Shown here piece by piece: positions 20,572 to 33,669 of a stretch of DNA of 64,000 bases. How positions within the stretch are numbered: position 1 is the first letter of the stretch; every line of letters begins with the position of its first letter. Origin of the DNA: Collybia mongolica (lineage: Eukaryota > Basidiomycota > Agaricomycetes > Agaricales > Clitocybaceae). The translations under genes were made by a program, and so were the position numbers. Below the pieces are notes generated by a model. The model saw only the letters and a program-made list of their open reading frames with translations, ran no database searches and was not told the origin of the DNA. Where the stretch lies: positions 1-64,000 of the forward strand of contig JAAXNY010000011.1 in the NCBI GenBank assembly GCA_013420905.1. The letters are read 5' to 3'.

Positions 20572-22415
20572 TCAAGTACCATCGCTCTTCTGCCATGTCC
20601 ACATCTGCCGAATACCAGATGTACACACCACAGCACCATCGAACACCCACTTCACCCCATATGCAAGAAACTGGAGCGTCATGAAAAACCCGACAAGGAA
20701 GGATACTACCAACACTCCTTCTGGCCATGCATCGAAAGCCACAAGTGAGAGGAATGCCATCAGGAAAATCGCAGAAAGGAATAAACAGATTGATGGGACA
20801 CGTGCGGAAAGGGAAAAGAAGAAGTATAATCCTAAGACGTCGCGAGCGCGTACCTGTTATCAAGATTAGAATGAGTACATCGGACGGGCCATCGGACGCA
20901 CTTTGAACGTTTGGAGATCTGTCCAGCTATATCGTAGTAAGATCCAAGAAATACAGGCAAGTCCGAGACCGGATACAATACTACTCGCTGCAATAGCTCT
21001 GCGCGCGTAGGAATCCACGGTGAAGACGGCATCGGGTGAGATAGCGAATACGGTGGTGTTTATCCTGGAAAACTGTCAGCGTCTTCCATGTCACAAGTTA
21101 AGCGCGTGCTTACCCAGATAATGCGACAAGCTGACAAGTGTGTTCGATTAAGTGTTCCTGATCCCACTAAAAAAAGACAAATTAACACACCACACTACCG
21201 ACGTATGTCCACTCTGTTCGGAGCCTTCCCAACAATTTCTCGTAATCAGCTTCTGACTTTGCATTACTAAGCTCCCGGTACACCGTGAACGATGCTAGAG
21301 CACGTCCGATAAATGTGAAGTCTGTCGGAACGAGTATTTCTTCTGTATTCTGTGGAAGAATGCCTGCCACTTGTTGGGCCGGCAAAACGACGTGAGCTTC
21401 TTCAGTACCTAGAGTAGGGCCGAGGGAATCATCCTCAACAATGTCACTTTCACCATCCCAACCGTCTTCGAAGAAAGGTGTATTTTCATCGTCGGGCCCA
21501 TCTTCGGAGGCAGAAAAAGGGACATCTTCCGAATCTATGGTGTACCCACGTGTGGGCTTTTTCTTGATCTGCTTACCGCGGCGAGGGGGCGACCAAAGCA
21601 GAGTATCATCGTCTTTCCACGGAGCTAAATGTTGTCAATTATAGGCGGTTTGGCAGCTTCAGGCAACAGGACCTTACAATCATTGCTCTCTGGTTCAGTA
21701 GATATATCTGTCTCATATTCCGCTAACATTTCGTTGATTTCATGGCGTTCGTTATGAGTATTGACGTCAACAGGAGGCCGAAGTCTTAGGTATAATGCGA
21801 CCTCGTCTTGTCTTTTGCCACGGCTGAGTGCAGCGCGTTTGGTCACAGTCTGACATGCGAGTGGAACTTTAAGATCTGACGAACCAATGTGAATGAAGGC
21901 AAATAGCGCGGACAGTTCGTAGAAACATACGGGATTTTGGTCCTTCCTGTCTATTGAACAACTCGCCAAGCGTGTGTGATGCTGTTGCGAGGAGGTTGCG
22001 CTTTTTCGACTTCTTTTTGCTTTCCGAGCGGTTCCAGACAGAGATTTGGACCTTTGATTCGACGATGGCTTTCTGTCTGGATTCTTCGTTAAAAACCCAA
22101 AATTCGAATAAACCAAATCTTTACGACAACATACAGATAGAATGTTTCTTTAAGGTTTGGGTTTTGTCCATCAACGCCAAGTATGGTTTCGTGTTTGCTT
22201 TCTTCTACTTCGACAGTGACAATGGCCCTCCATGACTTTTGAGCATGGAGCAGACGGAGGCCTTGTGCTTTGATGACTAAATCCGGGTAAATATGGGGGT
22301 ACACGTGGTGACGCAATAATTCCCCACCAGTAAAGCGCCATGCACTGAACACGTTTTCGTAGTCAGTATCAAGGCGACGTTGTGAGAGTTGAATGGCATA
22401 CTCATGTTCACTCAT
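20572..22415 (-). CDS. C2-like domain protein with C-terminal membrane segments, paralog A (8 exons)
   Basis: Exons in reading order: 22415-22328, 22276-22135, 22076-21931, 21875-21678, 21624-21194, 21130-21114, 21064-20902, 20853-20572. Introns are 48-63 nt and one exon is only 17 nt. The total is 1,467 nt (488 aa) with all phases in register. The N-terminal part reads LGVDGQNPNLK and VQISVWNRSESKKKSKKR, then a LATASHTLGELF strand, resembling a C2-type beta sandwich. An acidic linker follows (about 230-330). The C-terminus has an ISPDAVFTVDSYARRA amphipathic stretch and three to four hydrophobic helices (LGLYFFFSLSARVPSICLF, FLMAFLSLVAFDAW, VVSFLVGFFMTLQFLAYG). The same architecture recurs at 27.6-30.3 kb. 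Function unknown; probably a membrane-anchored protein. Start: first ATG in phase, MSEHEYAIQL. Confidence 0.85.
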
Positions 22416-24147
22416 TGTGATTGCTAAAGCTGGACGAGCGCTGTCAAGGTATAGAGAAGCAAAGAAAAACAGACTCAAACTCAAACCGACAGACACTTGT
22501 GACGAGGTGGCTCTGAAAGAAGGCGAAGCGAATAGTTGATCATTTTCTCTCGCCTAAGTCGAACGAGGCTGTCCACACGATGCACATGGCCCCAAAGACT
22601 CTTGTACTAAATGATCCGCCTCAATAGGACATTTGCTTTATCATAATTTCGGAGACAGATTGGGCCACTTCTTTCCACGTCCACGCTAACATATTTCTAA
22701 CCGCATCAGTGATCAAATGCAATGATAGGTGAACCTTGTTCATTCACAGCTGATAGGTTATAATCTTCTTACCAGGGAAGCTCCTAACGAGGGTATGATG
22801 CTTGAGGTGTTAGGGTACCTGTCAGCTTGGTTTCCGATCTTAGTAATATTGACACTTCTTGTGATGGATGTGTACGGATGGGACACAAATGATAGAAGCA
22901 AGTTACAATTACGGAAACAGATGGCAGATAGTTCCACGCTATTGGCTAAAGAAAAGATCCAACTTAGACGCGGAGGACTTCATGACTCCGCAGGGTATCA
23001 AATTGATCAGTGTCTAAATACAGCACAATAATACGCCACCCTTTTTTGGACTTTACGGTCGTGCCACTGGAGCAACTACTGAAAAATTTATTAGCTGGCT
23101 CTAAGTGGAAGCGCCCATATGCGTAAGGTATGTAGTGAGAATTCATGTGGTCGAATATGATCAGCGACTAATCTTCAGAGTCAACTCGGCACTTGAATCG
23201 ATGCTGGCCTGTGTCGGCTGTATTCTATACTTTTTCTTCTTCATCTCATGGCTCAACAAGGATCAACTGATGCAACTTGAACGTTTGTGACACATTAACA
23301 TCATCGTCATGGTGCGTAGCCTATATATAGACCATCACCGAGCAAAAAGTGCGCGGATCGTCGCTCGGATTTGCACGGGTCTAGCCCTTGTATACCAACC
23401 GCCGAATCTCGGGGATTGAGCGTCCGGAATCATATATAAACATAGAGGGCGCAACATATGACCGGGATCCATGGAGTATATTCTGATAGATTGATCTCTC
23501 CGTCATGGAATCAATTTTGATTCAAACACGAAACTTTGCAAAAATAGGCATGCTTACGGTTCAGTAGGTGACATTATAGTGCAAAGAATATGCGAGAGCC
23601 CAGCAACTAGACAAGGAAGGAACCATCCTATTGTTAAAGTGTGGATAGGAGTGCCGAATTTACCGAAAAAATAATGGTACATACCATGATTGGCATGCAG
23701 CCTTGGCAGTGGACCGAATTCTGGGGCTCTGGATTCAGTAATTTAATGCATAAAACTGGACGAGTGAATTGCGTTACGATTGAGAAAATGGCTCATAAGC
23801 GCTTGCAATCAGACAGTTGAAATGCTCGCGCGCATCATTGGGCAAAAGGTCAGAAAGCCGTCATGAGGACATGAGGAAGAGCATTATTTATATACGGCGG
23901 AGAGAAGGCGCAAGCGCCGTCGGCGAACAATGTTAACTCAAGTCATATTCTTGCATGGGCTCCGTGCTCCCGTTCCTCATATAAGACGCTATATAAATGC
24001 AGTGAAATGCGTATGGAACAAGTGAAACTCACAATTTATGTGTATGTGAATCCTGGACGTAAAGCCAGCCATGCCGGAGAGACGTCGATCACGAGCCTGT
24101 TGCTCAAGGGACGCACTGAATCCACCATAGTGCTCGTATCGCTATGC

Positions 24148-24221
24148 GGCCTGGTGGTATAGTGGCTATCACACCTTTGAGCACATGCGCAAAGGGTCCT
24201 TGTTCGAACCAGGGCCAGGCC
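24148..24221 (+). tRNA. tRNA-like sequence with abnormal anticodon arm (tRNA pseudogene or derived element)
   Basis: A seven-base acceptor stem GGCCTGG/CCAGGCC, a box A (TGGTATAGTGG), a box B (GTTCGAACC) and a T arm CCTTG-TTCGAAC-CAGGG are all present. The anticodon arm pairs CCTTT with AAAGG around twelve bases (GAGCACATGCGC), with no T33 in a seven-base loop. No intron of usual size fits. I therefore do not assign an anticodon. It could be a decayed tRNA or the head of a SINE. Confidence 0.6.
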
Positions 24222-26472
24222 TTTGTCCAAAAGGTTGTATAATTTTTATTCCACCAGGAATTGCTGCGGGCTTTTTGTGCTTGTGATCGACATTTATGCC
24301 CCTCATTTGAACAGAAGGACTCCCGTTCCTTGACTGGCGTGAATTCTCCAGAGCGCATACAAACTATTTGAAATCATCCAATTGGCAATGAGACGTCAAC
24401 GAAATGCGTAATGCGAGGGAAGGATATATACATATCTTGACAGGATAGAAGTATTTTAATATAATTTCGAAAGCATTTTGCTGAAGGAGGTGTGGGAGTG
24501 TGCAAAGGGCAGAGATAGCTGTGTTCAACCGGATGATAGCGGCACGCAAGGCATTTGCCGAAGTTTGGCGTTCGGCTCACAAAGGCGTTCGATTTTCCTG
24601 CTCGCTATCTTAATCCGACTACCGATATCTTTATACTAATATTCCTGTACATAGGTACCTTATCGCCCGAAAGATTCCATCTTGATCGGGGCTATACAGC
24701 TCTTTCAACTTCGAAGAATTACGGGTCGTCAGGTGACGCGAAGGGATTGCAGACTCTTCATGAAAAAATGGTACGTTGTAACTTGTGGTTTGAGTCGGCA
24801 GAAATGTTCACATACACCGACGGAGGTTCTAGGTTTTGAACGTTATTCATACCTCCTATAATCCTTACACTGCTCTCCACCTTGCAAAATACTTGTGTAT
24901 GCTTCTGTTTTGAGAGCTGAAAGAACTCGCCCCGTCTTCCTCAAAAATCCATGTGTACGGTTCATGCATGATCCATGGGAGTCTGTTTTCTATCATTAAT
25001 GCAACTAATGGTACCTTTTTTGCCTATGTAGTCAGCGAGTATTATCTCCATGCATCCGGACACCGCGCGCTTCAAGTTTCCACGAGTAAATTTATTCACT
25101 CTCCATAACAGTTTCGCTCGGTAGGTATATATTTCGGCTTCAAGACCTTGTATCATCCATGTCCTCGTGATATCTTCTTGAATGAAAGGCCTAATACATG
25201 TATGCACTTTGATTTAACTGTACCACGGCAAAAAGTCTTTTTTAAGGCATGTACGGTATGGCATAGCCCTGGTTTGAAATGATGGATCCCATGTGTGGCA
25301 GGACTTTTTGCAGATGTAATAGCCGCTACACCACTATACATCATATGAACCTCGATGGCATATAGAAGACACGATTTCATAGCTCCCTGCCACGCCTCGC
25401 TCGCCCGGCTTCATGTTATGGTCCATGCTTCATATCTCGTGCTTCTATTGTGCCCAGAAATGGCAGACTAACGTTGGGTGATGTGCGTTTCTACTAACTA
25501 TAAAATGTGAGTTTACATACCATGCGTATGGGGTAAATGGCATAAACCTATATTCGAAGGAAAATAATATACCCTCCTCACAAATACCTATACGACCCAG
25601 CCCTGAGTAGAACAGGAGCTTCTATGAGGATATTTTCGTTGAGATACCGACAAGTGTGATACGACTAGGCCTCGTACAAATTTCATCAAGGAAAGATCCT
25701 GAGACAAAGTCCTGTTAAAGAACGGAACAAATGTGGCGGTAGAAATGATAGTGCACACCACAACTCTCTCCGCAATATTGATAAAGCCAGCGTCCGAGAC
25801 ATCGCAGACCTCGATGGGCTTATAGAACCCATGCCTAGGAAGGTGACTACTTACAGTATACGGTCTGGACGTTGTGAGCGACTGAAGCGTTCAAGGCAAT
25901 GTATTGGTTATTTTTTTTCCTCTCGTTGTAACGGAAACCACGCTTCCGATAAATCGCAGCATACGATACCCGTAGAGGATCCTTGTCCGAACCAACACCG
26001 AGCCATTCGCGCCGGGAATAATACTTTTCCCCCCAACCATCCAAGTTTGGTTGTAGATGCCTACGGCAGAGAGAGGACACAGGTACGCGTCCGGTGAGGA
26101 TGAGTGACGCATGTGGTAGTGTTTGCCGATCGCTGGGAATGATAACCTTGGGATGTCTGGGTTAGTGATTGTTTAAATATTCGAAAACGTTTAATTGGCG
26201 AAAATGTAGTACATCTCAGGCGGTAGCATCACCCCTGCCTAATTGTTTTGCCTACGTATCAATTCTTACCGAGCCAGCGGGTTTTAGGCTCGAGTCAGTC
26301 ATGAGTTTGGAGCGTGTTGGTCGAATGTGTAGGTGGCACCGGAGATAACGGATTCCTCGGGATGTGCGCGACTTATTCTCGTGGTTGAGTAGGTATTTTA
26401 GTCGATTGTGAGATATGCAAAGTACTTGAACTAGGAAAGAAAAAAAAAAGGCGTCATCTGTGCGGTCTTATT

Positions 26473-26540
26473 GACCCAACCTCGAGTCGAACGAGGCCCA
26501 CGTGGGCCATGTGGGTAGGCAACCGTTAAGCTATTGGGTC
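26473..26540 (-). tRNA. tRNA-like sequence with nine-base anticodon loop, minus strand
   Basis: Read on the minus strand it has the acceptor stem GACCCAA/TTGGGTC, a perfect box A (TAGCTTAACGG), a T arm CCTCG-TTCGACT-CGAGG and an anticodon stem CCCAC/GTGGG with a nine-base loop ATGGCCCAC. The variable loop is absent. Total length is 68 nt, short for a nuclear tRNA. No anticodon is assigned; it is probably a pseudogene or tRNA-derived. Confidence 0.55.
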
Positions 26541-27620
26541 TTGTGAATGGGATGGTTAAAAGTACCTCTCGACACGTTTGCTGTGGAGGTGCCGCGTTCG
26601 GCTACCCGCGGTCTATCCGTTTTCCTGAACCTCTAGTACAGCCAAGGAGCCACCTACCACGTTGTTTGTTTATTCGTTCACCGTTCGATGCATAAAACAT
26701 GCCAGACGTCCGTTCAGTAACCCCTTTCCTTGTGTGGGTGGTAGCGATCGGAACATGATGATGGAGAACGCAAGTTAGCAGATCAACCAGTGCATTTGGC
26801 ACCGCTTTCGTTGCGCACATTCGAAAATTGACCGGGGCGCGCAGTGGGGCCCCCGAGGCAAAAGAGGTCAGCTCTCGAATGGCCTGGGCCCGTGACGAGC
26901 AGGAGGGTTTCCGCGGAGATAATGCGAAAGTAGGAACGTACTGACAGAAGTGCTGGCTTTGCGCTACCAGGATGTGTCTTCCAAAACCTATATCGGTGTG
27001 GCGAGCAGTTATGCTTTGATAGATCGTGCAGTCAGGAGGACTGGGTATAGTCCGAATCGGTTTTGTACCTTGGGCGCTGGGGGTGACGCACTAGAGTCTG
27101 GAGGATGTCTGGCCTTGTATCGAAGGCTGGGCAGACCTACGTGTGTGTTGTGTACGAGAATTTTGCCTTTACCGCCTCGGCGCAGTTCACCTCGTACATA
27201 GCCAAACGGTAATGCAGAACCACGGCCATACTGTGTGCATTGCACGCAGCTTGATGGTGGTTCGAAGATAAGTGTGCACAGCCACTCGGGGATCACCGCA
27301 TGACCATGCTTCGATTGTGGCGTAGCCAGGCACAGCCAACAGAGTTTTGTTCCGACGATCGCGGGTCGCTCACAACGACGACCACCCCACTTTCTCTCCC
27401 ACAACCACCACCATCGATTGCGACTGAGAATGACTCTTTGAGCTAGAAAAGAATTATGGATTCGAGCAAGACGTATGTATACTTCTTTCTTTCATCTCGT
27501 TGTGGATGCAGCTGATGCACCACGGTCGGTTAGAATAAGTAACACGACTGCCCCATGGTTCCTTACAGGTACGTTTTAGTTATTTTCCTTCAAATTGATG
27601 CCAGCACTGACGAGACGCAG

Positions 27621-30289
27621 TGATCCGCACGCAGGGAATGCGGCTCATGCGCTCCGACAGGGAATGGCGCCCCCTTGTCACCATCGACGTCCGTGACCTC
27701 CGACACCGCCCATTATACCCCGAGCACGACCATGGTCACGATACGCGCACGGACCAGCCTCAGGCGTTCGAGACGCTCATGGGTGTCGATGGGCAGAACC
27801 CGAACCTCAAGCACGGATTGGACATGTACGTGTTCCATCCATTTTTCAACCTCACCTCTTCATATGTTATATCATATGTGCATCGTATCTGATTCTGACT
27901 CTTATATATCACAGACCCGGACCCATCCCTTCCACCACTCCTTCCTCCGCTTCGAACTCACTATCGGCCTCATCATCGACCTTGACCTTAAGTATGGCAC
28001 GGCCCTCGCCGGGACTGAACGCGCGTCTCGTGATTGGCGTGTGGTACACACCCCCAGCGCAAGGGAAGCGGAAGGCGAAGTCAAAGAAACGAGTGCTGGT
28101 TGGGTCGGCGGAGCTGGGCGTTGGGGAGCTATTGAAGATGTGGGAGAAGGAGAGAGGGAGGGGGAAGGGTGGTGAGTGTCATTCTTCTTTCGTTTCTTTT
28201 CTTTCTTTTCGTACATATTTCGTTCTACGTTTTGTTGGTTGAGTTGAATGTAGTTTGGTTGGCTCAGATTGGGTCCGCATTTCGAAGACCCGCCGTATGA
28301 TTCACGGGGGAAATTGCTTCCTCCCATTTTCTAAACTCTTCGCCTTTTACCCTTTCCTCCCCCCTTTTTAATAGACGCTAACCCACTCCTCACACGGCCC
28401 TGGACCTCCGTCTCACATGCCACTCCCCCACTAAAGGCGCCGTCTCCAGCCGCAACGGCGCCCTCCTGACCATACGCCTGCATCCGCCCCCTGCAGTTAC
28501 ACCTTCCACCGTACCCGAATCACCGGTTACCGAGGTTGGGACCGAAGAGGGCGTTGGGAGGAGTGATGTGGAGGAACACAGTGGGGCTGAGGACGGGCAC
28601 GATAAAATGACCGAGACTGTGGAATCCGACTATGCACCGGCACCGGCACCCGCAGTCAAAGAACCTCCCTCCACCGCCCCAACGTCTCCCCCACCGCCAT
28701 CCTCACCATCTGACACCAAATCCTCCGACCCCATCCCAACTCCAATCCTCGATCCAGAACCAGCGCCAGCACCAAAAGGTCTCCGTCGTCGGCATCACAA
28801 ACCGAAATTGGAACTCAAAGGGTACGCCATCGATTCCGATCCGTGCCCGTCCCCCTCTCCTTCGTCTTCATCAGCATCGTCTTCGTCGTGCAAGCCCCAC
28901 TCGGAGGAAGAGGATGAGCAGGACGAGCGGGAGAGGGAGAGGGCGCGGTTCCTTGAGCAGTGGTGCCGTGACGCAGACGCAGGTGCGACTGTGGACGAGA
29001 ACGGCATGCTCTTGGGGGAATGGTGCCGCCCCGAACCCGGAGACGACTCCAAACCCACAACCACAACCAGATGTACCTGTCTGGGTTCGTGCATCTGTAC
29101 GAGCGTGGAGGGGGATGGGCAGAACGTGAGTGTAGGCTGGGTCGCGGCGTCACTGCTCCCGCAGCATACGTTACGCGCGGGACCGTCCGGGGTGCTGGAG
29201 AACGAGGCGGCGGCGGCGTGGAGGGCGCAGATGCGCAGTGCGAGTATGGCCGTGAGTTTGGCTGGCGGGGAGGGGGAGGATGAGAAGGCGGCGTTGCCGG
29301 CGTATACGGAGAGGGTTGAGGTTAAAGGTGAGTTCCTGCGGCATACCTCGCTACCACGCAACTGCATCCGAATCCAGTGTTGACTCCTACGAACGTTTGT
29401 GTAGATCCGGACGCACTCACACTCCCGGAACGCATCCTCGCGACCTTCACGCTGTACGCGGCACTCCGTGCTGCACAGGTGGATTCGGAGTTTGAGGCGG
29501 TGTTTGCGAGGCTGCAGATGGAGTGGGGGTATGTTGGCGGGCTGGTGAGTTCGATTACTTACTTCTTCTATTTGCTCCTCCACCTCCTTTCCCGATATTC
29601 CCGTACCACCCACATCAATCTCAAAAACACGACTACCACCTATGATATTGGAACGCTAACCCCTTTTTTGACAGCTCGTCGCCCTGGCCGCCGTTAATAC
29701 GGCCGTCCTTTCCATCTCGCCTGATGCGGTGTTCACCGTGCACGCGTACGCGCGTGGCGCGGTCGCAGCGTCCAGTGTCGCCTCGGGCTTGGGCATTGCG
29801 TGCGATGCGTGGTTCTTGTTGAGGTATGGATGGGCGGGGTCGGGGTCGTTCGGGTGAGTCCTTTATTTCTGCTTTCCCTATTCATTCCTCGTTCCCACTT
29901 CTGACCCATATAACCCAACGAAATTAACACCCCTTTCTTCCCAACAGAAACGCGCCCTCGACGTATTCAACACCTACTTCTTCTTCGCGCTCTCCGCACG
30001 CACACCCTCGCTGTGCATGTTCACCGCCGCACTCGCGCTCATGGCCTTCCTCGCGCTCGTCGCGTTCGACGCGTGGCCCGGGGGCTCGCTGGTCGTGTGC
30101 GGGCTTGTGGGCGCGGTGATGGGGCTGCAGTTCTTGGTGTGGGGCGCTGTGTGGGTTGGGAAGGGCGTGCGGGGCGGTGTGAGGGGCGTGGGGAGAGGGG
30201 TAAGGGGGGTTGTGGGCGCTGGGAGGGGTGTGGTGGGGAGGAGTAATGGGAGGGTGAATGTGATGGGAGGGGAGAAAGGCGGGCGTTGA
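27621..30289 (+). CDS. C2-like domain protein with C-terminal membrane segments, paralog B (6+ exons, two apparent frameshifts)
   Basis: Recognised exons: 27621-27825, 27915-28171, 28375-29327, 29405-29544, 29675-29853, 29948-30289. Each has a segment matching paralog A: MGVDGQNPNLK, LVIGVWYTPP...KKRVLVGSAELGVGELL, LRLTCHSPTKGAVSSRNGALL, GYAIDSD, RILATFTLYAALRAAQ, ISPDAVFTVHAYARGA, then the hydrophobic FFFALSARTPSLCMF and FLALVAFDAW helices. The first exon (start codon) could not be placed; ATG 27456 gives the wrong phase. Two places need one extra base to keep frame: a CCC at 28398-28400 and a GGG at 29852-29854. Both are homopolymers, so an assembly error is as likely as true loss. GC content and linker length are higher than in paralog A (proline/alanine-rich insert around 28.63-28.80 kb). 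Confidence 0.75.
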
Positions 30290-30874
30290 GGGGGAGGATT
30301 GAGGGAGGGCGTGCAATGGACAGTTAAGTTGTGCATTATTCTAAGTCCATATATACATTGTTCATTTCGTATATAAATTTTTTCCATTCTTTGAAGGAAG
30401 GTATTTTCGTTCGTTGCGAATTTGGTGAGTAGATTTGACATGGACGGAGGGAACGGCGTGGGCCCAAAAAAGCCTACGTATTACATGTGTTGGAGGATAG
30501 TGTTCATGGGAGGTGATCATACTGACTACGGATTTGACGAACCATCCAACAGGCGCCTTCGTGCAGCGAATGTCACATCTATCACCCTGGTTTATGGGAT
30601 TGCCTACCCTGTTTTATATCACGTTTACACTATGGTGGTATTTATTTGCCTGCCGTAGCTGCAACGAGTTTTCCGGCATTTGGGTGTATAATTTTGGAAA
30701 CAAGGTCTTTCATATAAACAATTCGGTCACAGAAGTACATGTGTAAGCAGAACCGTTCTTTTGGTCTCTCAAACGTTAACTGTTGGATATTTCACGACCT
30801 CCCCAACTACTCATTCATCGCTCATAGTGTCTGGATGAACGCAAATCAGGGCTTCTATTGGGGGTATAAGTGAC
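30290..30874. other. Intergenic spacer
   Basis: This is the downstream region of paralog B and the tail of the Vps62-like relic. The small frames (30422-30746) show no domain. Confidence 0.5.
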
Positions 30875-31575
30875 TTAAATAATCAGACCTGCAAATTCTT
30901 GTTTGCCATCGATAGCAAATGCCAACTCGCGTGGAGGAGCATTGTATCCCTTGACGGGAACAAATGCGCCTGTGCCAATAGCGCGATTTTACCCCACAGT
31001 CGAGATTTCCCCAAAAGGCCCCATCAACTTTCGCCTTCAACCCCGCATCATTCCAAATCTCAGGGTCCGCGTGAGCATTGACAAGGAAGTGTCGATGAAT
31101 GGACCTAATACTCCTCCCATCATCTACGGTTGGCTTGTTGTGGCTACGAACGAAGAAGCCGCCAATAACGACGTGCTCGGGGTTCTCGGGGATCGCGCGC
31201 CAAAGCAAACAACAGTTTTGTTTCCCAGAGCCAGCATCTTTCCAAACCTGAAACCGGTCTATTATGGAGCCAAGGCTTCCGGGATAAAGCTCTCGGACGA
31301 TGACTCCGCTAGGTCAGCTGTTGCCATCGGTTGCACCAAGCCCAAGGTAGTACCAGCCATGGGGAACTTGTGCGGTGGGTGAGCATAGTTTTATGAGATG
31401 AAAAGTGGAAGCTCACGTTCAGGCTTCCAGGTAGTTAGGTGCTTTCTGGCACCAGAGCCAGAGTCGCCATTGATTTTGATGGTGAAGTTGGCAGTCTGGA
31501 CTGCGAGTTTGTGAAATGAGAGATATGAAATGCGGATTGTGGAGGTGTTGAGATCGTTGGGCGTAACCCAAGGTC
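30875..31575 (-). pseudogene. Vps62-like protein, broken copy 1
   Basis: Reading order: an exon with TPNDLNTSTIRISYLSFHKLA and GDSGSGARKHLTTWKPE, then an intron (GTGAGC...GCACAAG). Next come GWYYLGLGATDGNS, PSGVIVRELYPGS, VWKDAGSGK, LWRAIPENPEHVVIGGFFV and SHNKPT, and finally AIGTGAFVPVKGYNAPP and a closing AIDGKQEFAGLII at TAA 30875-30877. These blocks match the Vps62/DUF946 pattern of W(N/K)DAGSG and Wr.iPp.p....G. The frame is broken by a TGA at 31314-31316, a shift in a TTTTGGGGAAA run near 31020, and a TAA just after it. The family is poorly understood; yeast Vps62 affects vacuolar sorting. Confidence 0.72.
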
Positions 31576-33669
31576 AATTAATACCAGGCAAAGAAGAACA
31601 TTTCCTAACGAACATATAGGGCATAATTAAGAGCTCTTTCTGACACCTCGCATGTTGCGACCCTTCTTCGTTCAGCTGTTCACGCTTAGCGAATCTTTCA
31701 CATCGTTTCTTTCTGATACTGGGAACGAGCAACGACCGAGAATCGGTCACTGCAATGTCCTTGCATGGATCCTGTGGTTCGCTTTTGGAGTGTGAACTGC
31801 TCAGATGCTCCGTAATTGTCGCGTTTTGTGTAACAGCTTTGCATTCCAAGTGCAAGCAAAATAATAGTTGACTTACATCCAGGCAACGTGAACTCCATAT
31901 TTTCTGTTTGGGCGTCCCGCGTGGTGTAAATGGCTGAATCGTGATCACGACGAGAAAGGGGATGGGACTCCTGAAATTGTATAAATTATTTCCGTCCATA
32001 CATGTGTGATACGGCGACGGTGGAGATCGGATCGATGGTCTTCCTGTACTGAGCACGAATCGCTTTTTTTTGGCTTTGTTCTTCGGAAATTGGGGAACCC
32101 TGCTACCTATTGTTTTCGATTATCAGAACCGAAAGTCGGAAATGTGTTCCCTAATTGTCACCTCTGCCGGCCACAATTCCGTCACAATTTTCTAGTCCTT
32201 TCAATTTCGTAACTGGTATATGGTGCTTCAGATGTCGCTTCGCGTCAGTAGCACACAACATATATCCGAGGTACTTAAACGCTCCATCAGTGTTTATACA
32301 AATTTCTTTTCATGCTTGTACAAGTCCGAAAAGTGTGCAAATGAACAGCTGAAAAGCTATGTCTGAATTTTGACAAGTTCTCAATGCAAATTTGTTTGAA
32401 ATTTATTGCTTCTCCAGTAGTGTGCTTAACAACATGTTGACTGGTCTCAGGATATCCCCACAGCCTTCACCTACATGTTTCCGAGCACAGAACATGCGCT
32501 GTGTTTACATACCATCGCCATCGCCATCACAGATGGTGACAACATAATTTGGAACTATGGGCTAACTTTTGATATGTAGGATCAACTTACAGGTGAACTT
32601 CATACTCAATACATTCCTGAAGACCAACTACAAACCTAGTTTGGGTATTGGAGCTGTATTGTGATGCCACACATAGGAAAAACTTTCAGAGGAAACTTGC
32701 AGACTTGTCGTCAAGCCATAAAGTGCCGGAAAGTGCCGAAAAGCGAACAAGAAATTTGTCATCTTACTGATGCTCTACATCTGTGTGACACATGGTGGGG
32801 AGATGTGTAAGCAACCATACTTGTTCCAGTGTATAGTAGTGATGAGAAGAATGAACCGATCAGTGTGGTTTTGGCAGTGCCAAGCAGATGACGTTGCATT
32901 TATTAGCTTGTTGGGGGATTCATGCCCGCGCTAACGTGTGTACTTACCCAGTCATTTCTTGATCTGGAGTGAAGAACACATGACAGTCAGCTGTAATTCG
33001 CTCAGTCAAAGGAATATTGGTATCTCAACTTTCATTTATTGCCCATCTCAAGTACTTTGATACTGGGCTTTGTTTGTTCCGTGTACTTGTAATTTGGTTG
33101 TGCACTAAGGTTGCCACATTTCACCTTGGGAGGGACAAACAGCAAGAAGAGTATCCACGGATACACCACATTCATCACACCCTTTCAATCTAAAAGTACA
33201 AACTTGTTAGAGATCTCCAATAGTCTAAGGTAGAAACTAGTCACTTTTTCGTGCGGTAGGGTGAAAATTAAATAAACCGCCGTAGAATTTTTATGCTGAT
33301 TCTCATTCCCCCGATCAAAAAAGAATGATGTAACATGTAAGGGAGTACGGACCATGTCTTCTGAACAACCAACAAGGCAAAATTAGTGCGACATGCGAGG
33401 TGGGAGGTAGATTCTTGAAAGGCCATCTGTGCTTGACAATACCAATGACTTTTATTCACAATGGAATCTAGACTCGCATTCCACACCATTAAGTTCACCT
33501 GAAAGCCTGAATGTAAGATGCTGCACTTCATTTAATCACAACAATGACACTGACATGACTGACTGACTTACTTTAAAGTCCCCAGTAACTGATATTACCT
33601 TATGCCTGCTGCTACCAGTGGCTCAAAGGAACCTACTGGAATTATCATCCTAACACATGTTCATAACAC
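31576..33669. other. Intergenic stretch without recognised genes
   Basis: Only short frames. Bases become AT-richer and poorer in CpG toward the right end. No repeat boundary is visible. Confidence 0.5.

Larger units (their letters stand above)
22416..27455. other. Five-kilobase interval with two tRNA-like sequences and no recognised protein gene
   Basis: Frames are short and unconvincing. A 100-codon frame at 22729-23031 has one hydrophobic stretch but no ATG-supported gene structure that I can confirm. Two tRNA-like sequences (24148-24221 plus, 26473-26540 minus) are the only definite features. Confidence 0.5.

Noticed and set aside
24036..24358. Minus-strand ORFs over the tRNA-like sequence
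   Set aside because: Chance frames across a structured RNA-like sequence without starts or domains.
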